NCBI GenBank assembly: GCA_964618785.1
Contig: CAZUCY010000002.1
Location: 1-64,000 of the forward strand
Reading direction: 5' to 3'
Length of the DNA stretch: 64,000 nt
Source of the DNA: FEN-1297 sp964618785
GTDB lineage: Bacteria > Bacteroidota > Ignavibacteria > Ignavibacteriales > Ignavibacteriaceae
Positions 54,236 to 62,389 of the stretch are shown here, in pieces; the first letter of the stretch is position 1, and each line of letters opens with the position of its first letter. The notes under the pieces are model-generated. The model made no database searches. It saw only the letters and a program-made list of their open reading frames with translations, and was not told the DNA's origin. Position numbers and translations under genes: made by a program.

Positions 54236-55624
54236 ATGAATAATTCTTTTCTTAAAAAAAATATTATCAGGCTTTCATTTCTTTTGATTGCTGTCGCTTT
54301 TGTCTCTTTTAAGTTTTACAACGAAAAAGCAAAAAAAAATACTGAAAAAATCGAAACAAATAAAGACAGTATTTCGGTTGATTTAAAACATGTACTCAAT
54401 GATGAGTTTAAGTTATTTTATCCTTTATCTATTGATACTGTATACGGAGGCTATTTCAGTGATATAGATTATAAATGGGAGTTAAAAGGCAGACAGGATA
54501 AAATGATTGTCACGCAGGCAAGACATATATGGTCCAATTCAAATGCGGCTCTGTTTTATCCCGACAAAAGCACATTTCTCAAAACCGCCGCATATGGTGT
54601 GGAATTTTTAAAAAATTTTATGTGGGATAAAGAATTCGGAGGATTCTATAATATAGTCGATAGAAAAGGAATGCCGTATAAAGATTATACTACTAAAAAA
54701 ATAATAAAACAGATTTACGGAAATGCCTTTGCAATATACGGGCTCGCGGCTTATTATAAAGCTTCCGGCGATACTTCGGCATTAAATCTGGCAATAAAAA
54801 CTTTTTATTGGATTGAAAAACATAGCTATGATCCCGAATACGGCGGTTATTTTCAGTTCGTTTCAAGGGAAGGAGAGCCTTTCCCAGAGGGTTATAGAGG
54901 AATACCACCAAAAGATCAAAATAGCATGATCCACATCATGGAAAGTTTTACCGAATTATACAGCGTTTGGCCGAATGAATTATTGAAGGAACGCCTTAAT
55001 GCATTGCTGTTATTAATAAGAGATACTGTCATAGGGGATAAAGGTTATATGATTTTGTACTTTAAACGTGATTGGACTCCTATTTCATATAAAGATTCAA
55101 TTGAGGTCGCAAGGCGTATGAATTATGAGCTTGATTATATTTCTTTCGGACATGATGTTGAAACAGCTTATTTAATGCTTGAAGCATCTAAGACTCTTGG
55201 CTTTTCAAGTGATACGACTACTCTTAGGATAGCAAAACAATTAGATGATTTCGCTCTCATGTACGGATGGGATTCGGTGAATGGTGGTATATATGACGGG
55301 GGATATCCTTTCAAAGATGAAAACAAAATTAAAATAGTAAAAAATACTAAGGAATGGTGGTGCCATATTGAAGCCGCAAATTCTTTCCTTATGATGTCTG
55401 AATTATTTCCTGACGATAAGTTAAATTATTATGAAAAATTTTGTGTTGAGTGGAATTATATTAAAACATATCTGCTTGATAATAAATACGGGGGATGGTA
55501 TTTCGACGGCATAGATAAAACTCCCGGCAGTAAATTTGCTCCGAAAGCATCTATCTGGAAGTGCAATTATCATACGTCAAGAGGATTGATTAATTGTATC
55601 AGGATGCTTGGCAGCTTAGAATAA
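54236..55624 (+). CDS. Exported cellobiose/mannobiose 2-epimerase-like protein (AGE superfamily)
   Basis: Cellobiose 2-epimerases turn the reducing-end glucose of a disaccharide into mannose, or the reverse. This 462-residue member shows VTQARHIWSNSNAALF, AYGVEFLKNFMWDKEFGGFYN, IHIMESFTELYSVWP (active-site His), the CE signature DYISFGHDVETAYLMLEA and KEWWCHIEAANSFLMMSEL. The C-terminal DNKYGGWYFDG also fits. The N-terminus has a hydrophobic signal or anchor (about 8-24) that known CEs, which are cytoplasmic, lack. TTG 54224 adds four residues; ATG 54236 is preferred. It lies between GH9 and GH105 in the second locus. Confidence 0.85.
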   Translation: MNNSFLKKNIIRLSFLLIAVAFVSFKFYNEKAKKNTEKIETNKDSISVDLKHVLNDEFKLFYPLSIDTVYGGYFSDIDYKWELKGRQDKMIVTQARHIWSNSNAALFYPDKSTFLKTAAYGVEFLKNFMWDKEFGGFYNIVDRKGMPYKDYTTKKIIKQIYGNAFAIYGLAAYYKASGDTSALNLAIKTFYWIEKHSYDPEYGGYFQFVSREGEPFPEGYRGIPPKDQNSMIHIMESFTELYSVWPNELLKERLNALLLLIRDTVIGDKGYMILYFKRDWTPISYKDSIEVARRMNYELDYISFGHDVETAYLMLEASKTLGFSSDTTTLRIAKQLDDFALMYGWDSVNGGIYDGGYPFKDENKIKIVKNTKEWWCHIEAANSFLMMSELFPDDKLNYYEKFCVEWNYIKTYLLDNKYGGWYFDGIDKTPGSKFAPKASIWKCNYHTSRGLINCIRMLGSLE

Positions 55625-55695
55625 ATTTATTTGATTTGTTGTCCTGAATCTGAATTGACAATGCAGCAATAATTCTTTTTGCTTTAAGGAATAAG

Positions 55696-56754
55696 ATGAA
55701 GAGAAAAAGCTTTTTAATCACTGTCCCTCTAGCCGGTTTGTTACTCGGGATGCAGAGTTTCTTGTGGGGCAAAAATAAGGAAATTTTGAAGAACTGGACG
55801 GGGATAAATAATAATAAAACTATTGAAAAAGTAAAAAGGGCAATGCTGTCTATGCAGAGGGCTACCTGGGAGCAGGGGGTGGCTATGCAGGCAATGCTTG
55901 AACTTGGTGAAACAGAATTGGTTATTTTGATGGCAAAGGATGCTGTCCTGCGCCAATTAAAGGACGGCAGGTTAGCGATGCTTGGTGAAGAATTTGCGCT
56001 AAGTGATGCAGCTTCACCGGGTGAGGCTGTTTTGTTTGCAGCTAAAAAAACCGGGAACTCTGTTTTAATGGATGGCTTTAATAAAATGCTTGAGTATATT
56101 TTGAATAAAGCCCCAAGGACAAGCGAAGGAATTATATATCATTTTTCAAATATACCTCAAATATGGAGCGATATAAACTATATGCTGCCGCCATTTTTAG
56201 CCGCTGCAGGTAGATATAATGAAGCAATTAAGCAGATTGACGGAACTTTCAGTTGTTTATGGAATCCTGATAAAAAGCTGTTATCGCATATGTGGGACTG
56301 CGAAAAAAAAGTATTTGTACGAAAGGAATGCTGGGGTGTTGGTAATGGATGGTCTGCCGCCGGGTTAACAAGGGTAATCAGAGCTTTACCGGATTCAATG
56401 AAAAGTGAAAAGAAAAAGCTTATTAGTCGGGTAAAAGATATAATCGACGGCTGCCTGGTTTATATGCGGGGCGATGGGTTATTTCATAATATTGTTGATA
56501 ATCCCGCTGCATTTGTTGAGACTAATCTGGCTCAAATGTTGGCATATTCAATATATAGAGGTATTCGCGGCGGATGGATTGACCCCGGTTATAAGGAAAA
56601 AGCCGATAAAATGCGGCTGGCTGCTCAATCAAAGGTAGATGATTTAGGACTTGTCCAGGGCGTCTGCGGTTCTCCGGAATTCAATCATCCGGGTACCGCT
56701 GCGGAGGGGCAGGCGTTTTTTATTTTAATGGAAACCGCTTATAACGAATTATAA
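55696..56754 (+). CDS. GH105 unsaturated glucuronyl/galacturonyl hydrolase
   Basis: GH105 enzymes remove unsaturated uronic acid from oligosaccharides made by pectin lyases. The 352-residue (alpha/alpha)6 barrel has RATWEQGVAMQAMLEL, IWSDINYMLPPFLAAAG with catalytic Asp159, WGVGNGWSAAGLTRVI and VCGSPEFNHPGTAAEGQAFFILMETA, all typical. The N-terminus MKRKSFLITVPLAGLLLGMQ is a signal peptide, so the enzyme is probably periplasmic. AAGGA precedes the ATG. With the GH28 and GH51 enzymes it completes a pectin set, although no polysaccharide lyase is in the window. Confidence 0.88.
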   Translation: MKRKSFLITVPLAGLLLGMQSFLWGKNKEILKNWTGINNNKTIEKVKRAMLSMQRATWEQGVAMQAMLELGETELVILMAKDAVLRQLKDGRLAMLGEEFALSDAASPGEAVLFAAKKTGNSVLMDGFNKMLEYILNKAPRTSEGIIYHFSNIPQIWSDINYMLPPFLAAAGRYNEAIKQIDGTFSCLWNPDKKLLSHMWDCEKKVFVRKECWGVGNGWSAAGLTRVIRALPDSMKSEKKKLISRVKDIIDGCLVYMRGDGLFHNIVDNPAAFVETNLAQMLAYSIYRGIRGGWIDPGYKEKADKMRLAAQSKVDDLGLVQGVCGSPEFNHPGTAAEGQAFFILMETAYNEL

Positions 56755-56776
56755 TGTTATATGAAAAATCTATTAA

Positions 56777-57265
56777 CTATGCAGTTACGGCTCTTGAAAT
56801 TGATGCTTCCTTTATAAAATTTACAAGTTGTTCACTTGTTGCATTCCCTGCTAACCTGACTTTTCCGACTTCAATAACCGGTAGAGAATGAATCCCTTTT
56901 GAAATTACTATATCGGGTCTCAGAGTTATATCGACTTCTTTTAACTTAAATTCCATTCTTGGCTGCAACTCTTTGAGCCTATTTCTGATAATTGCGCAAA
57001 AAGGACATCCTAATCCGGTATAGAGTACGACATTTACAGGTGTTGGATCTAATTGCTTTATTGCCGGCTCATCATCCATAGTTCCATATCCCATGTAATT
57101 TGAGATTAACGGAAAATACCGGGTATAAATCCGCAGAGAAAGGGGAATAAGCAAAACCCAAAAAATAAATTCAAGATAGAGACCTTTTATTAGGAAAAAA
57201 ACTATTCCTCCGGCAAGAATAAGCAAAGTGGAGTATATAAAAGAAATGTTGCACTGCTGTTTCAT
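56777..57265 (-). CDS. Membrane-anchored glutaredoxin-like protein
   Basis: Two transmembrane segments (about residues 8-25 and 29-46) are followed by a short linker. A glutaredoxin fold (about 75-155) then starts with NVVLYTGLGCPFCAIIRNRL, with the CPFC active site, and the cis-Pro in GIHSLPVIEVGKVRLAGNAT. This predicts a membrane-tethered thiol-disulfide oxidoreductase; if both termini are inside, the redox domain is cytoplasmic. AGGAGG lies just before two consecutive ATGs, and the second (57265) has the better spacing, giving 162 residues. It is convergent with GH105 and functionally unrelated to the glycan genes as far as can be seen. Confidence 0.82.
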   Translation of the reverse strand: MKQQCNISFIYSTLLILAGGIVFFLIKGLYLEFIFWVLLIPLSLRIYTRYFPLISNYMGYGTMDDEPAIKQLDPTPVNVVLYTGLGCPFCAIIRNRLKELQPRMEFKLKEVDITLRPDIVISKGIHSLPVIEVGKVRLAGNATSEQLVNFIKEASISRAVTA

Positions 57266-57811
57266 CATTCCTCCTATAAAGCAGATTTATTATTATTTAT
57301 TACGGCATTTATATTATGACATATAACATTATATATGAATGATCTCCCTTTTTCAATTTTCCCTATTCATCAAAATAGCTCAATAAATAAGTAAATTAAA
57401 TTTAATAATTAATATTTTAATAATAAATACCTTCGGTGTCAAAAATAATTTTTTATTCGATAAAAATGCTTAATAAAATAACTTGTTTACTAAATGGGTA
57501 CGCCGGCAGGCAATTGCATTCTAATGTTCTATTGCAATAAAATACTCTCCCTTCCGTTCGTAACGAAAACCTTGGCGCTATGGGAGGGATTCGGGCTTGC
57601 TTGTAGGCTGGGATTAGTTATTGACAAAATGGCTGTTTATCAAATTTTCGCGGAATCTGTATTATGGTAACTTGCACTATTATCATCATTGAGAAATATT
57701 GCTTGCTGTTCGTTTGTAAATAGTTGATAAATCCCTTAGATTAATACATTATTCTTTAGCTTTCTATTTGAAAAGTAATCCTGGAAGGAATCTCCTAATA
57801 ACGAAAAATGC

Positions 57812-58051
57812 ATGCTCAAGAAAAAACTTCCTTAAATTAATCGGTTTGGCGCTGTAATAAAGGTAGATGAGGCATACAAACAATTGCTTTTGGGTGAAGA
57901 GAGTAATGAACTTCCCGGCTATTGCTGATGTGGCAGCTATATTTAACGGATGATTGTTGAATTTGATGAGTATGATAAAAGTATTTTTTATTGAATCGGT
58001 GAAAGCTATAAATATTTAATAAAGAATGACCTTGCCGAAGGAAAAGTTTAA
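57812..58051 (+). pseudogene. Possible decayed gene of unknown family
   Basis: One plus-strand frame from the ATG at 57812 reads protein-like through four in-frame stops. Intact parts are RFGAVIKVDEAYKQLLL, GEESNELPGYC, MIVEFDEYDKSIFY and IGESYKYLIKNDLAEGKV. The acidic and mixed composition is unlike the AT-rich background, which suggests an inactivated gene of about 80 codons or a remnant of a longer one. No family is recognised, and chance is not excluded. Confidence 0.28.
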
Positions 58052-58125
58052 TTGGATTAAATTAGTTGTAGTTTAATAACTCATTTTATGCAGTTATTCA
58101 AATTTCATTAAATGACCCCGGGTGG

Positions 58126-58178
58126 TGGCTGTGCCAAAAGTCGGTGTGATTTTATTACATAGGAATGGCTATGCCAAA
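58126..58178 (+). repeat. Intergenic repeat, copy B
   Basis: TGGCTGTGCCAAA (58126-58138), TTTTATTACATAG (about 58150-58162) and TGGCTATGCCAAA (58166-58178) repeat the landmarks of the element at 53992-54053. This copy is bounded on both sides by the 13-mer in direct orientation. Confidence 0.5.
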
Positions 58179-58242
58179 TATCTTTTGCATACATGTGCTG
58201 ATAATTTTTAAATAATGATTAAATAATTATAAAGGCGGTATT

Positions 58243-59229
58243 ATGAAAGTATTATTTATAGGAGGCACGGGTAATATTAGTACGTCTGTTAGTAAATTAT
58301 GTGTTGAAAACGGAATCGATTTATATTTACTTAACAGGGGTTTTAGAGGAGTTGAGGTACCGGGCGCAAAATTTATCAGGGGGGATATATCTTATATTGA
58401 ACAGTTAGTTCCTGTTCTTAAAGATTATAAATGGGATGCTGTTGTTAATTGGATTGCTTTTACTGAGAATGATGTTGAAAGAGATATCAATTTATTTAAA
58501 GGTAAAACAAAACAATATTTTTTTATCAGTTCGGCTTCGGTTTATCAAAAACCCCCCGTACACCCCGTAATAACTGAATCCACTCCTTTATATAATCCCT
58601 TTTGGGAATATTCACGTAACAAAATTGCATGTGAAGAAAGGTTGAATCGTGCGTATCGTGAAGACAACTTCCCTGTTATAATTGTACGCCCTTCATTAAC
58701 CTATGATACTGTTTTTCCGGTGGCTTTAGGCGGGTGGACAGAGTACAATATTATAAATAGATTAAAAAAAGGAGAAAAAATAATTATTCACGGTGACGGC
58801 GCTTCTTTATGGACTATTACGCATGCTGAGGATTTTGCCAAAGGTTTTGTAGGACTTATAGGTCACCAACAAGCAACTGGGCATTCGTTCCATATCACTT
58901 CTGATGAAATCCTTACCTGGAATCAAATCTATCAAGCTGTTGCAGATGCTGTAGGTGTTGAACCAAATATTATTCATATCCCTTCGGATTTTATTTGCAG
59001 GATTGACGAAACTCAAATAGGAAACTTACTCGGGGATAAAGCTTTGAGCGTTATATTTGATAACTCCAAGATCAAAATGTTTGTCCCTGATTTTAAAGCG
59101 GTCATTCCTTTTAACCAGGGAATTAAAAGAACCCTGGCTTGGTTCGATGCAGATCCTAAACGGCAGGTTATTTCAAAAAAGACTGATGATATGCTGGATA
59201 AGATAATAAAGGAATATGAAAAAAGATAA
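58243..59229 (+). CDS. NAD-dependent epimerase/dehydratase-like SDR
   Basis: This 328-residue extended short-chain dehydrogenase starts with the dinucleotide motif KVLFIGGTGNIS. It has the catalytic Tyr and Lys in YSRNKIACEERL (about 125-136) with Ser in FFISSASVYQKPP. VIVRPSLTYDTVFPVALGGWTEYNII and ILTWNQIYQAVADAVG are typical of the sugar-nucleotide epimerase-like atypical SDRs. Substrate unknown; sugar or sugar-nucleotide is likely. The ribosome site AAGGCGG is strong. It is separated from the neighbours on both sides, so it may be transcribed alone. Confidence 0.85.
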   Translation: MKVLFIGGTGNISTSVSKLCVENGIDLYLLNRGFRGVEVPGAKFIRGDISYIEQLVPVLKDYKWDAVVNWIAFTENDVERDINLFKGKTKQYFFISSASVYQKPPVHPVITESTPLYNPFWEYSRNKIACEERLNRAYREDNFPVIIVRPSLTYDTVFPVALGGWTEYNIINRLKKGEKIIIHGDGASLWTITHAEDFAKGFVGLIGHQQATGHSFHITSDEILTWNQIYQAVADAVGVEPNIIHIPSDFICRIDETQIGNLLGDKALSVIFDNSKIKMFVPDFKAVIPFNQGIKRTLAWFDADPKRQVISKKTDDMLDKIIKEYEKR

Positions 59230-59579
59230 AATAATCTTTTCCCAAAATTTTTTGTATGCCGTACTTTTGAATAAAAACACCCATTTTTATTCCTTTTTGT
59301 GCATCGCGGCTATGTTTTGGGTGACTTAACGGTAGGATTAATTGTATCCTCGCATTTACCATATATTTCAATTTTAAAACTGAATAATATTGCGGCATTT
59401 TTGATATATTTACTTTCGGTAAGTGGTTGTTCTTTTGTGGTTGATTGTTCTGGTTATAAAATATATTTTATGTAGGAATTTGATTTGCCTGCCTGACAGT
59501 AGACAGGTAAAATGTACAATATCTCTTCCCGTCATATTAAGATGGGAGACATTAGCAGGTAAATTTTTTAAAAGCTATA
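59230..59579. other. Intergenic region before the sensory trio
   Basis: The 350-bp gap has a perfect 9-bp AT hairpin (GAATAAAAA at 59269-59277 and TTTTTATTC at 59284-59292) that may terminate the SDR transcript, and a short CCTG/CAGG hairpin near 59489-59506. No gene. Confidence 0.5.
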
Positions 59580-60884
59580 ATGCATAAAAAAATAAAACAA
59601 ATCTGGGCTTTTGTCTTTTTACTCTTTGTTACTCTTACCTATCTGACTATAAATTTTTTGGAGTACAAATCAACTGAAGAAGGAATAAAGACAATTTATT
59701 TTGCCGACAGGATGACAGCCGCACATAAAATATTAATCGATCGGTACAATGAACTTCATAAAGGTAAAATAAAGATTGTACCGATTGACTTCCCTAATGA
59801 TGATTTCAGCACTAATGAAAGAAAAGAATTAGTTGCAAGATCATTAAGGGGAAGGGGAGACGGCATTGACCTTTTTGCGGTTGATCCAATCTGGGTACAA
59901 AGATTTGCCAAGTGGGCGGAACCGCTTGATAAATATTTCACGGGTAAAGAAAAAGATGCCCTGTTAACCAAGGCGCTGGCATCATGTTATAACGATGGGG
60001 AACTTGTTGCAATCCCTTTGGACCTTGTCCAAACTATTTTGTATTATCGTGAAGATATATTAAAAAAAATAAAGAACGGCAATGAAATTATTGACAAAAT
60101 CCGGAGAGGGATTACCTGGGATGATTTTATAAAATTGAAGAGTGAGATAGGATTGAATAATCCTTATTACTTTTTCCCTGCTGCCGATTATGAAGGGCTG
60201 GTTTGCAGTTTTATTCAAGAACTTCTGAGCCTGGAGCCGGAATATTTCCAAAAAGAAGGGTTTAATTTTAAAACACCGCAGGCGCAGAAATCATTACAGC
60301 TTTTAGTTGATCTTGTAAACAAATATAAAATAAGTCCGTATGCCGTAACCCAATTTACGGAAATCCATTCTTATGAACGTTTTATTAAAAATGACGGAAT
60401 ATTTCTTAAAGGCTGGCCTACGTATGACAAAGACTTTAAAGATTATTCTTATGATACTTTAAAGCAAAATAATCTGCGAAAGGCTCCTACCCCGCATTTT
60501 ACCGACGGCAGGTCCACTTCTCTTCTGGGCGGGTGGGATCTTATGATTTCAAAATTTTCCGATAAGAAACCGGAAGTAATTGATTTCGTCAAATTCTTAA
60601 TTAGTGAAAAATCCCAGGAAATATTTTACCTTAACAGCGGCTTCTGCCCAATATTGAAAAAATTTTATGACGATTCGCTTTATCTGAAAAAATACCCGGA
60701 ATTTATTAGTTACAAAGAATTATTAAAAACCGCTGTTTCCAGACCTTGCAACAAGGAGTATACTAAGTATTCCAAAATTATGTCTTTTTATTTTAATGAA
60801 GCAATTGAAAATAAAATTTCCGTAAAAATTGCACTGCTAAAATCTACAAGAGCAATACAATCTGATAAGATGATCCTGCAATAA
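59580..60884 (+). CDS. Membrane-anchored extracellular solute-binding protein (family 1-like)
   Basis: The 434-residue protein has the two-lobed fold of sugar ABC binding proteins: AAHKILIDRYNELHKGKIKIVPID, DGIDLFAVDPIWVQRFAKWAEPLDKYF, LVAIPLDLVQTILYYREDIL, FLKGWPTYDKDF and LLGGWDLMISKFS followed by EVIDFVKFLIS. Binding proteins normally end their signal with a lipobox Cys or a cleavage site. Here a hydrophobic stretch (about 9-27) has neither, so it is probably an uncleaved inner-membrane anchor. No permease or ATPase is present; a histidine kinase gene starts 11 bases after its stop. It therefore looks like a ligand sensor. Confidence 0.85.
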   Translation: MHKKIKQIWAFVFLLFVTLTYLTINFLEYKSTEEGIKTIYFADRMTAAHKILIDRYNELHKGKIKIVPIDFPNDDFSTNERKELVARSLRGRGDGIDLFAVDPIWVQRFAKWAEPLDKYFTGKEKDALLTKALASCYNDGELVAIPLDLVQTILYYREDILKKIKNGNEIIDKIRRGITWDDFIKLKSEIGLNNPYYFFPAADYEGLVCSFIQELLSLEPEYFQKEGFNFKTPQAQKSLQLLVDLVNKYKISPYAVTQFTEIHSYERFIKNDGIFLKGWPTYDKDFKDYSYDTLKQNNLRKAPTPHFTDGRSTSLLGGWDLMISKFSDKKPEVIDFVKFLISEKSQEIFYLNSGFCPILKKFYDDSLYLKKYPEFISYKELLKTAVSRPCNKEYTKYSKIMSFYFNEAIENKISVKIALLKSTRAIQSDKMILQ

Positions 60885-60895
60885 TTATTTAAATT

Positions 60896-62377
60896 ATGCT
60901 CAGAAAAAATCTCAAAAATAAAGTATCCCAATATCACTTCGAAATAAAGCATATTACTATCTTTTTTACGGTATTAATACTCTTCCAGATTGTGATGGTA
61001 TTTATTCAAAAAACTTCTCTTAATGATTTCTTATCGGAAACTCAGGATTGGTACAAAAAGTATTCTGCAGAACGCTTTGCTATCATTACTTCAACGAGCA
61101 TGGAATTATTATTTGAAAATTTATTTCTCAATAAATCAATTTCCGATTTAGAAGATGAAAAAATTGTTTATTCATTTAACGTCATTTTTAAAACCCCTCT
61201 TATTCAAAAATCTGCAGATGACATTTGCTTAATTCTTATACGGGACAGGCAGCTTTATATAGTTGACAGCGGACAAAAATTAGACGACTTTTTACGGGGA
61301 ACTCTTAAGCCGTACGACCCCGGTGTCCATGCTCATGGTGAAGCTTTAAGTTTCTTTTTATCCTTAAAAGATAAAATAAAAGGAACGGAAGTAATTTACA
61401 GCAACCTTGTTAATAAAAAGACATTTAACATCCTTGTCCCTTTTGTGCCGAATGGCGAATATCTTGGCGTAATGTACCTGAAAGTTACGCCTGATTTTTC
61501 TTTTTTAACCGATGAGATTGCTTCAAACTTTGATAAAGTATCTTTGTTGTATTCATCTCTTATTTTCTTAGGCTTAATTGCCATATTCCTTGTTTCATCA
61601 CAGGCAGTGAGGGAAAGAAATGAAGCACAGAGAAAATTATTTGAGGAGCATAGTGAAAATTTGGAAAAACAAATACAATTTGAAAAGGAATCTCTTTTTA
61701 CAAAACGTATTTATCATACTCATCATAAAGCCGAAAAAATAATGGGCTTTATTAAGGAGGATGTAAGACGGATGGAACCGGAAAATCTTGAGATCATTAA
61801 AAGCAGGGTGATTACTTATTCCAACTTTATTTCGCGCATTATATATGATATGAAATGGTATGATCAGGAAATAAATACAATTGTTAACCCCATGTTTAAT
61901 ACTGATATAAATAAAGTAATTAAATTTATTTTAGAACATGTGTTCTTAAGGATTTCCAGTAAAAACGATATGTTTGAATTTAAAGTCGACCTGGATGAAT
62001 TTATTCCGAAGGTTAAAGTGAATGAATTTGTTGTGTGGGAAATATTAGAACCTTTAATTCAAAATAGTATTGATCACGGCAACAAAAGATCAATCACAAT
62101 CTACATTAAGACTAAGTATGACAAAGAAAGTAATCGGACAATAATCATAATTGAAGATGATGGTGTAGGTATTGTAAATGAGTTGTTGGAGATAAATGAA
62201 AACGGAATGAAAAAAATATTTTTAGAACATGAAACAACCAAGTCCCATTTGAATATAAATTCAGGATACGGTTGTTATATCGCTTACCAGATGGCTGTAG
62301 GAAGATGCGGATGGAATCTTGATGCTGAGAATTTAACTGGTAGCGGGTGCAGGTTCACTATTAAAATACAAAATTAG
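60896..62377 (+). CDS. Membrane histidine kinase paired with the solute-binding protein
   Basis: The 493-residue kinase has TM1 (about 20-39), an extracytoplasmic domain (about 40-215) and TM2 (about 222-242). A coiled coil (ERNEAQRKLFEEHSENLEK) leads to a non-canonical dimerisation helix, RIYHTHHKAEKIMGFIKEDV, in which His274, His276 or His277 may be the phosphoacceptor. The usual H-E-L-R-T-P is absent. The ATPase domain has the N box LIQNSIDHGNKRS, G1 EDDGVGI and GYGCYIAYQMA. The 12-base gap to the regulator shows one operon. Confidence 0.85.
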   Translation: MLRKNLKNKVSQYHFEIKHITIFFTVLILFQIVMVFIQKTSLNDFLSETQDWYKKYSAERFAIITSTSMELLFENLFLNKSISDLEDEKIVYSFNVIFKTPLIQKSADDICLILIRDRQLYIVDSGQKLDDFLRGTLKPYDPGVHAHGEALSFFLSLKDKIKGTEVIYSNLVNKKTFNILVPFVPNGEYLGVMYLKVTPDFSFLTDEIASNFDKVSLLYSSLIFLGLIAIFLVSSQAVRERNEAQRKLFEEHSENLEKQIQFEKESLFTKRIYHTHHKAEKIMGFIKEDVRRMEPENLEIIKSRVITYSNFISRIIYDMKWYDQEINTIVNPMFNTDINKVIKFILEHVFLRISSKNDMFEFKVDLDEFIPKVKVNEFVVWEILEPLIQNSIDHGNKRSITIYIKTKYDKESNRTIIIIEDDGVGIVNELLEINENGMKKIFLEHETTKSHLNINSGYGCYIAYQMAVGRCGWNLDAENLTGSGCRFTIKIQN

Positions 62378-62389
62378 AATGAGGAATTA

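Larger units (their letters stand above)
57269..58242. other. Long intergenic region with a possible decayed gene and repeat copies
   Basis: The 974-bp gap begins AT-rich, then contains an inverted pair CTCTCCC and GGGAG with a GTTCGTAACGAAAAC hairpin near 57546-57590. A possible decayed gene occupies about 57812-58051, and the second pair of TGGCT repeats lies at 58126-58178. Nothing else can be supported. Confidence 0.45.
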
